Below are positions 57,595-64,000 of a stretch of DNA of 64,000 nt, piece after piece. Below the pieces are notes generated by a model. It worked only from the letters and a program-made list of their open reading frames with translations. It ran no database searches and was not told where the DNA came from. Made by a program: the position numbers and the translations under genes. The DNA comes from Lycorma delicatula (Eukaryota > Arthropoda > Insecta > Hemiptera > Fulgoridae): NCBI RefSeq assembly GCF_047948215.1, contig NC_134455.1, positions 166,638,575 through 166,702,574 of the forward strand. The letters run 5' to 3'. Every line of letters starts with the position of its first letter. The first letter of the stretch is position 1.

Positions 57595-60500
57595 TTTTTT
57601 TTTTTAAATTCCCCAAGACGATCAGTCCACGCTAAAAAGCTTAACACAGTCGCCTCAGGGTTTCATGGCAGCGCAGTCTGCCCTCCCTAACTCGTCTGAA
57701 CTCAGACATCCCATCAGGGTCTCCCTTGCCTCCTCGAAAACATACTAACCACCTCTTCCGGTGATCAGAATGTTTCTCCGCAGGACAGCTATCCTTCCTG
57801 TCCCTATTAAACCTGATCCAGACACGCATTTCACTTGCCCTTCACAGTTACGCGTCTCCCCATGCACACCTCGAGGGTCCCCCATGCCATCATCAAGGAG
57901 CTCTGACCCACCCACTCTCGCATGTAAGTAGGCTCGAACACTCTAGGCTTAGAGGCTGCCTCCCTGGCCCCTACATGCATCAAGATGGACTTGTACCTGT
58001 CCTCGATCCCCCACACATTCCCATGACCCGTCACTACTTGTTGCGCCCTCGACGTCAGCGGTAGAGCACCACACACAATATCCCCCCACTCCATGTCCAT
58101 CGGTATATCCGGCATAGCATATTCCAACAACAACATGAGCAAAGACACATAATACAATCATAAATTCCTTACCTAACAAAGTACATCAACAACTACAAAA
58201 ATAAAACACATTTCGAAGCCTCTGATGACATCGAGGGCTGTGTGCACGTCAAGGGGGTTCCAACTTCCTCTTCGCTGTTAGTACAAGTCGAGCCACTCTC
58301 TCTACCTCTACCCATTAATCCTCATTCCGGAGCATGTCTGACAATGTTATCTGGTGTTACGGCCACCGGAATCTGATGTCTCTCATTCTCCCACCTGACA
58401 CAGTTGAACCAGGCGTGTTGGGCTGAGTCAGCTGTCGCACAGTACCTGCAACCTGCCGTTCTCCTCCTCATGAACCGATGCAGATAGCTATCGAAGTCCC
58501 TATGGCCGAAAGTAGTTGAGTGAGGCAGTATCCAACTTCACCATGCTTACGCCTCACCCAAGCATTCACGTCCGAAATCAGATGCATAGTCCACCTCCCA
58601 CCGTTGCTGCCAGATGGCCATGATCTGCGCCCTTGCATTCTCTTTGCTTACATCTTCAAACCGCAAGCATCGTTCCTCCACCAATAGGTCTATTGGTGGC
58701 ATTCCCACAATGACGCAGATTGCGTCATAGGAGACCATCCTGTAGGCACATGTCACCCGCAGAATCAGCCTCCTATGAGTGGCCTCTAGCTTCCTCCTGT
58801 ACTTCTGAACCATCACTGCCCTTTTCCATGCAGGGCCCGCGTACAATAGGACTGATGTCACGGTTGCAGCTATGACTCGTCGACATTTCTCTTGTGGCCC
58901 TACTGTGTTCGCCATCAGCTTCGAGATAGCCCTCAGCTGTTGTTCTGCCTTCTTTATTGCTTCCGCTACATGAGGTCCGAATGAATGGTGCTTGTCCATC
59001 CAGACCCTGAGGTATTTGGCCCTCGAGACTTGGCTTATCTCTGTGCCATCGATGGTGAAGTGCATCTCCCTTAGCTGATGTCGAGTCTGTAAGCATCGGC
59101 ACCGCCGACTTTTCTGACCGTAGACCGTAAGTGACCATCCATTGGTGCACCATTGCCAAGGCAATGTTTCCCTTGGCCTCCACCTGCCTCTCATCCCTTT
59201 CTTTGATCAGTAGGGCCAGGTTGTTGGCGAATCCAAAGACTTCAACCCCTCTGGATAAGCCTGGCAAAGAACTTCATCATATGTGATGTTCTACAAGAGA
59301 GGGCCCAGCACAGAGCCTTGCGGGACCCCGCTCGCATCTGAAACACCCGTTCGCCAGTGTCCATGAATGTGCACACTTCCCTGTCACTTAAGTAGTTACT
59401 AATGATTGCTTGAAATTGTCCGGAAACTCCTTTCACTCTCAACGCCTGTCTGATGACCTCCCACAGCAGGCTGTTGAAGACATTCCGGATATCCAACAGT
59501 ATCAGGGCCAGGATCACTCTTGTCTGCCGTGTACCAATTGCTGCTGCGTTGACAGAGAACATCAAACTTTTCTTGGGGTTGAGTGCTGCCGCTGCCCCCT
59601 CCAGCTCCTAAAGCGAGATTCGCCTTGGCTCTTCTATTGGTGTCATCTGCCACTCGATGACTGGTAGTCTGGGGAAGAGTGATTCCACTATTCCGTCAAT
59701 CTGCTCTCCTGGGATGACTGGCTTCTCCTTCCCAGCTTTTTGGTAACAAGCTTATACGCTTGTTCCCAAGGATCTTTTTGCAGCTGGTCAAGGAGACACT
59801 TCCACAACTCACTCTTCTCCATCCAAATCTCTCGCCTCAGCTTTTTCCTAGACTCTCGGAGCTGTTGGGTCAGCTCCTCTACGTCATTTCTCTTCAGCGC
59901 CCTACTCTGTAGACGGCGACATGCCCATTGCATGTCAGGCCTTACTTCCCTAACTTCAGCGGTCCACCAATAAACCTTCTTCTTGGAGCATCTTGCTTCT
60001 TGAAGTTCAAGGTGGCAGGCCTCCTGGACTGTTGCATCCAACTCCTCAGGTCCTCGTTGAAGACTGTCGTGAGCCTCTCCTTCAGTTCCTCAAAATGTAC
60101 TTTGTCAATGTACCACATCACTTGCCTTCTGGCTGGAAGTGGGCCAATCAACTGTACCTACAATCCCCCTGTGGTCGCTCCCTAAGTCATCTGCCAGCAC
60201 TACACACTCCTGTACAAGTGGAGCCACCGTTCCTGAAGCGTATGCGTGGTCAAGGACCAACCTTCGTTCTCCTTTCCAGAAGGTGGGGGTGTTATCATTG
60301 AGGCTGAACAGACTGAGCGAGGAGGTGAGTTCTGCAAGAGCCTCCCCTCGCTTATTCGTGACACCTCCATCTACCCCAGCGTGCTTCGCGTTCAAGTCAC
60401 CGATCAGCAGGGCAGGTCAGCCCATCCACCAAACATCCTCTCCCAATGCATCCAGAAACGCCGTGAAGTCATCCCACGACGAGTTGGGGGAGACATAGCA

Positions 60501-60612
60501 ACAGTACACGAGGATCTCTCCCACCTTAGCATGAACAAATCCTGCTTCCATATGCTGGTCAGATAGCGCATACCTGCTCGACAAGTCGTTGAGTGTTCTT
60601 CTTGGGTCACTT
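57595..60612 (-). mobile_element. R1-like LINE, 5' truncated, GC-rich
   Basis: On the minus strand, read in several frames, the order is: endonuclease (VYCCYVSPNSSWDDF, LLIGDLNAKHAGVDGGVTNK, DDLGSDHRGIVG at about 60190-60560), linker (KKVYWWTAEVREVRPDMQWA, DPWEQAYKLVTKKLG at 59690-60040), RT (LLDIRNVFNSLLWEVIRQAL at about 59500, SRKALCWALSCRTSHMMKF), the site of FADD now VFGFANNLALLIKE (59190-59235), the C-terminal region (RAKYLRVWMDKHHSFGPHVA, RRLILRVTCAYRMVSYDAIC) and a CCHC knuckle CRYCATADSAQHAWFNC (about 58395-58455). A T-run at 57597-57606 is the poly-A tail. It is 5' truncated in the endonuclease. GC content is far above the flanks. Confidence 0.9.
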
Positions 60613-61596
60613 GTATAAAAACTGATTAAAAGACTAAGTAAGAAAAATGGTTACATATTGATTTTATTAATAAGTTATATAAAAAACATATATAAATAAA
60701 AATAAAATATATATTAATATAAATTTAAAAACTACACAAAAATTTTAACTTACCTTAGAATTTTCTTTTCATAGAGATAAACTAATTTAATAATTAAAAG
60801 AATATAACATCACTTTTAATTGGATGCAGAGGTAAAATTACAAATGAAAAAAGAATTGTAAGGAAAATATTGGATCCAGTCATTATTATTAAATATAAAA
60901 TAATAATTAATTTATCTTTAGCCTTTAAACCTAATAAACACAGGAAAAAATTTAACAGAGATTTTTATAAACAAAAGAAAATGACAATTTTGATAATGCA
61001 TCTGTATAATTACTTGGGACCAGTGTGATCATATTTTACTAAACAGATGTACATTATCATTTAAATTCAGTATGAGCAAGCACATTCGTACAATTAAAAC
61101 ATCAACAGAAATTACGCAAAATTATATATACATTTATTTTAAATATATATAAAAATTTAACCAAAATAAATGAAAACTGACAATTAAACAGTACTTAAAA
61201 AACAATAAAACAAGTATTTTTAGCAGGATTTTAGAATAAGAAAAAAAGAATAATACTTGTTCTAGGTAATCTCAATAGAATATACAAATTTAATAAAAAC
61301 ATCTAAATCATTTAAACCTCAATTCAGACTGCCCACCATGACAGTGTATGCCACTTTTATAGATTGTATATAAAAAACTTATTTTAAGAAATATGAAGAT
61401 AGCATGAACCTTAAACCAATCACGGAGATCAATTTTATTTCCCTAAACAAAATTTTAAGGGAACAGTTCAATGATTTTAATCGAAAACTTTCAAAAAGGG
61501 ATTTTTTAACAAATTAAATCTTTAAACAGGCTATTGGATATCAATTCTCTATTGTGTTCAACACTGATGTTTCTGTTTCACAACTGATAAAGTAAA
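60613..61596. other. Intron sequence without recognised elements
   Basis: Very AT-rich. Nothing was recognised. Confidence 0.4.
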
Positions 61597-61893
61597 CCCA
61601 CCGGGTTGGTCTAGTGGTGAATGAGTCTTACCAAATCAGCTGATTTGGAAGTAGAGAGTTCCAGCATTCAAGTCATAGTAAAGTCAGTTATTTTTACACG
61701 AATTTGAATACTGGATCGTGGATACTGGTGTTCTTTGGTGGTTGGGTTTCAATTAACCACACATCTCAGAACTGAGACTGTAGAAGACTACACTTCATTT
61801 ACACTCATAAAGTTCACATTTACACTTCACTCTGAAGTATTATCTGAACGGTAATTACCGGAGGCTAAACAGAAAAAAGATAAGAAAAGAAAA
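61597..61893 (+). mobile_element. tRNA-derived SINE, family 1, copy 3, with target-site duplication
   Basis: Head CCCACCGGGTTGGTCTAGTG (A box), then AAATCAGCTGATTTGGAAGT and the B-box-like CATTCAAGTCAT, with the same body as copies 1 and 2 and an A-rich tail. The flanks AACTGATAAAGTAAA (61582-61596) and AACTGATACAGTAAA (61894-61908) form a 15-bp TSD with one mismatch. A small insertion relative to copy 1 (a near-duplicate of ACTCATAAAGTTCACATTTAC) lies at about 61803-61826. Confidence 0.88.
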
Positions 61894-61908
61894 AACTGAT
61901 ACAGTAAA

Positions 61909-63164
<1,256 letters not shown>

Positions 63165-64000
63165 CTAAAACCAAAACAAAAATACTTGTCAATAAAAATA
63201 TTTCAAAAAAATAAAATTAAACAATACTGAAACTCTTTTACACAAATCATGTGATTGTGATCACATAATATAAATGTAACAAGGTCAACTTATTAAACTT
63301 TGCAAATAGAACATGTTTTATTCTTAAAAAACATAATCTCTTTTTGATTATATCCATTTCATTTATAAATCATATCAAAATAACAAATTTTTTAAACTTA
63401 TAGTTATGCCCAACAACACAAATAAATTCACAATAAAAGTACATCAAGGTACTTCAAAATTTCAGTAAGTGTCGAATGTATAAATTATGACTGCAGTAAA
63501 AAAATTTTCACAAGTATATGATATTAGTATATATATAGTATCAAGTGCCTTTTGTAAGTACTTATGAATTACAAATAATTGAACAAAATGGTTAATGATG
63601 GATATCTCAGAAAATAATATAGAAATGAAATGACATAATTACTTGGCAGTATTCGGTAGAAAATGATAGGCTTTGAGCCTTGGATATAACTTTCAGACAT
63701 CAAGTACTTAAATTGACAGAAAGAAAAAAAACATTAAAAATAACTATGTGATGATAAATTACAGATGTAAAAGGACATCTATGTTTAGACAAGCAAACTG
63801 GACTGTACATGGTTAAAACAAGCTTCTTTCAAAAACTACCAGTAAAAAAAAAAGAATATAATTTTTATAAATTGAATGAAAATCACCAAGGAATGTCAAT
63901 AATTTAAACTAACTAGCACCATAGTCAGTTCAAATATTTTTTTGTCAGATTTTTGAAAATAACAAAATAATAAAACATTAAAATATTGCAGTAATGCTTC
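63165..64000. other. Intron sequence at the right edge of the window
   Basis: This is the intron upstream of the first visible Prp40 exon. It is AT-rich and holds no further exon before the window ends. Confidence 0.45.

Noticed and set aside
58547..59194. 215-codon minus-strand ORF as a host protein
   Set aside because: It is the C-terminal part of an R1-like LINE ORF2 that continues in other frames on both sides.
59688..60498. Plus-strand ORFs of 77-119 codons
   Set aside because: They are shadows of the GC-rich LINE on the other strand.
57575..60640. Target-site duplication for the R1-like LINE
   Set aside because: I compared the flanks of the T-run and of the 5' break and found no convincing duplication.

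Overview
The window is eukaryotic, very AT-rich intronic DNA. It is almost certainly from an insect with a large, transposon-filled genome. The mix of R1-, I-, RTE- and Jockey-like LINEs, mariner/Tc1, Tigger and Charlie-type hAT elements, and tRNA-derived SINEs suggests a hemipteran, but the species cannot be fixed from sequence alone.

One host gene explains the window. It is the 3' end of a Prp40 homologue (PRPF40, a U1 snRNP-associated splicing factor), on the minus strand. I can place five consecutive coding exons: 63057-63164, 53791-53985, 49688-49792, 28878-29024 and the terminal 3216-3404. They encode the last FF-domain region and the basic RS/K-rich C-terminal tail. Every junction is phase 0 and the internal exons are 108, 195, 105 and 147 nt, so any exon can be skipped without a frameshift. 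Introns are about 9.1, 4.0, 20.7 and 25.5 kb. The 5' part of the gene lies beyond position 64000. A second, short in-frame last exon at 28243-28272, followed by AATAAA and a GU-rich stretch, suggests an alternative shorter C-terminus.

The remainder is intron, 3' UTR and downstream DNA carrying decayed mobile elements. From left to right: mariner fragments (4.9 kb, 7.3-7.9 kb); two SINEs with target-site duplications (8.76 and 9.58 kb); a Jockey LINE tail (10.4 kb); a fossil ORF of a multi-copy arthropod family (11.7-12.5 kb); a mariner with TIRs (14.4 kb); an RTE LINE tail (15.5 kb); a mariner (16.9-17.9 kb); a Charlie-like hAT (18.57-20.92 kb); mariner/Tc1 pieces (21.3, 22.7, 26.5 kb); a Tigger element (30.10-32.07 kb); a DUF4817-type mariner relative (32.5-33.5 kb); an R1-like LINE with a SINE inside (35.6-37.3 kb); two adjoining DDE elements (38.5-40.5 kb); an RTE LINE split by an antisense I-type LINE (41.2-47.4 kb); another mariner (51.1-51.8 kb); a long-TIR DUF4817 element with an internal duplication (55.03-57.56 kb); a GC-rich 5'-truncated R1-like LINE (57.6-60.6 kb); and a third SINE copy (61.6 kb). 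No transposon ORF is intact.

I found no tRNA or rRNA genes, no CRISPR array and no prokaryotic operon. The points most worth follow-up are the alternative last exon, the duplicated end inside the DUF4817 element, the split RTE element whose frame closes over a 9-bp duplication, and a sequence block shared by unrelated LINE contexts.
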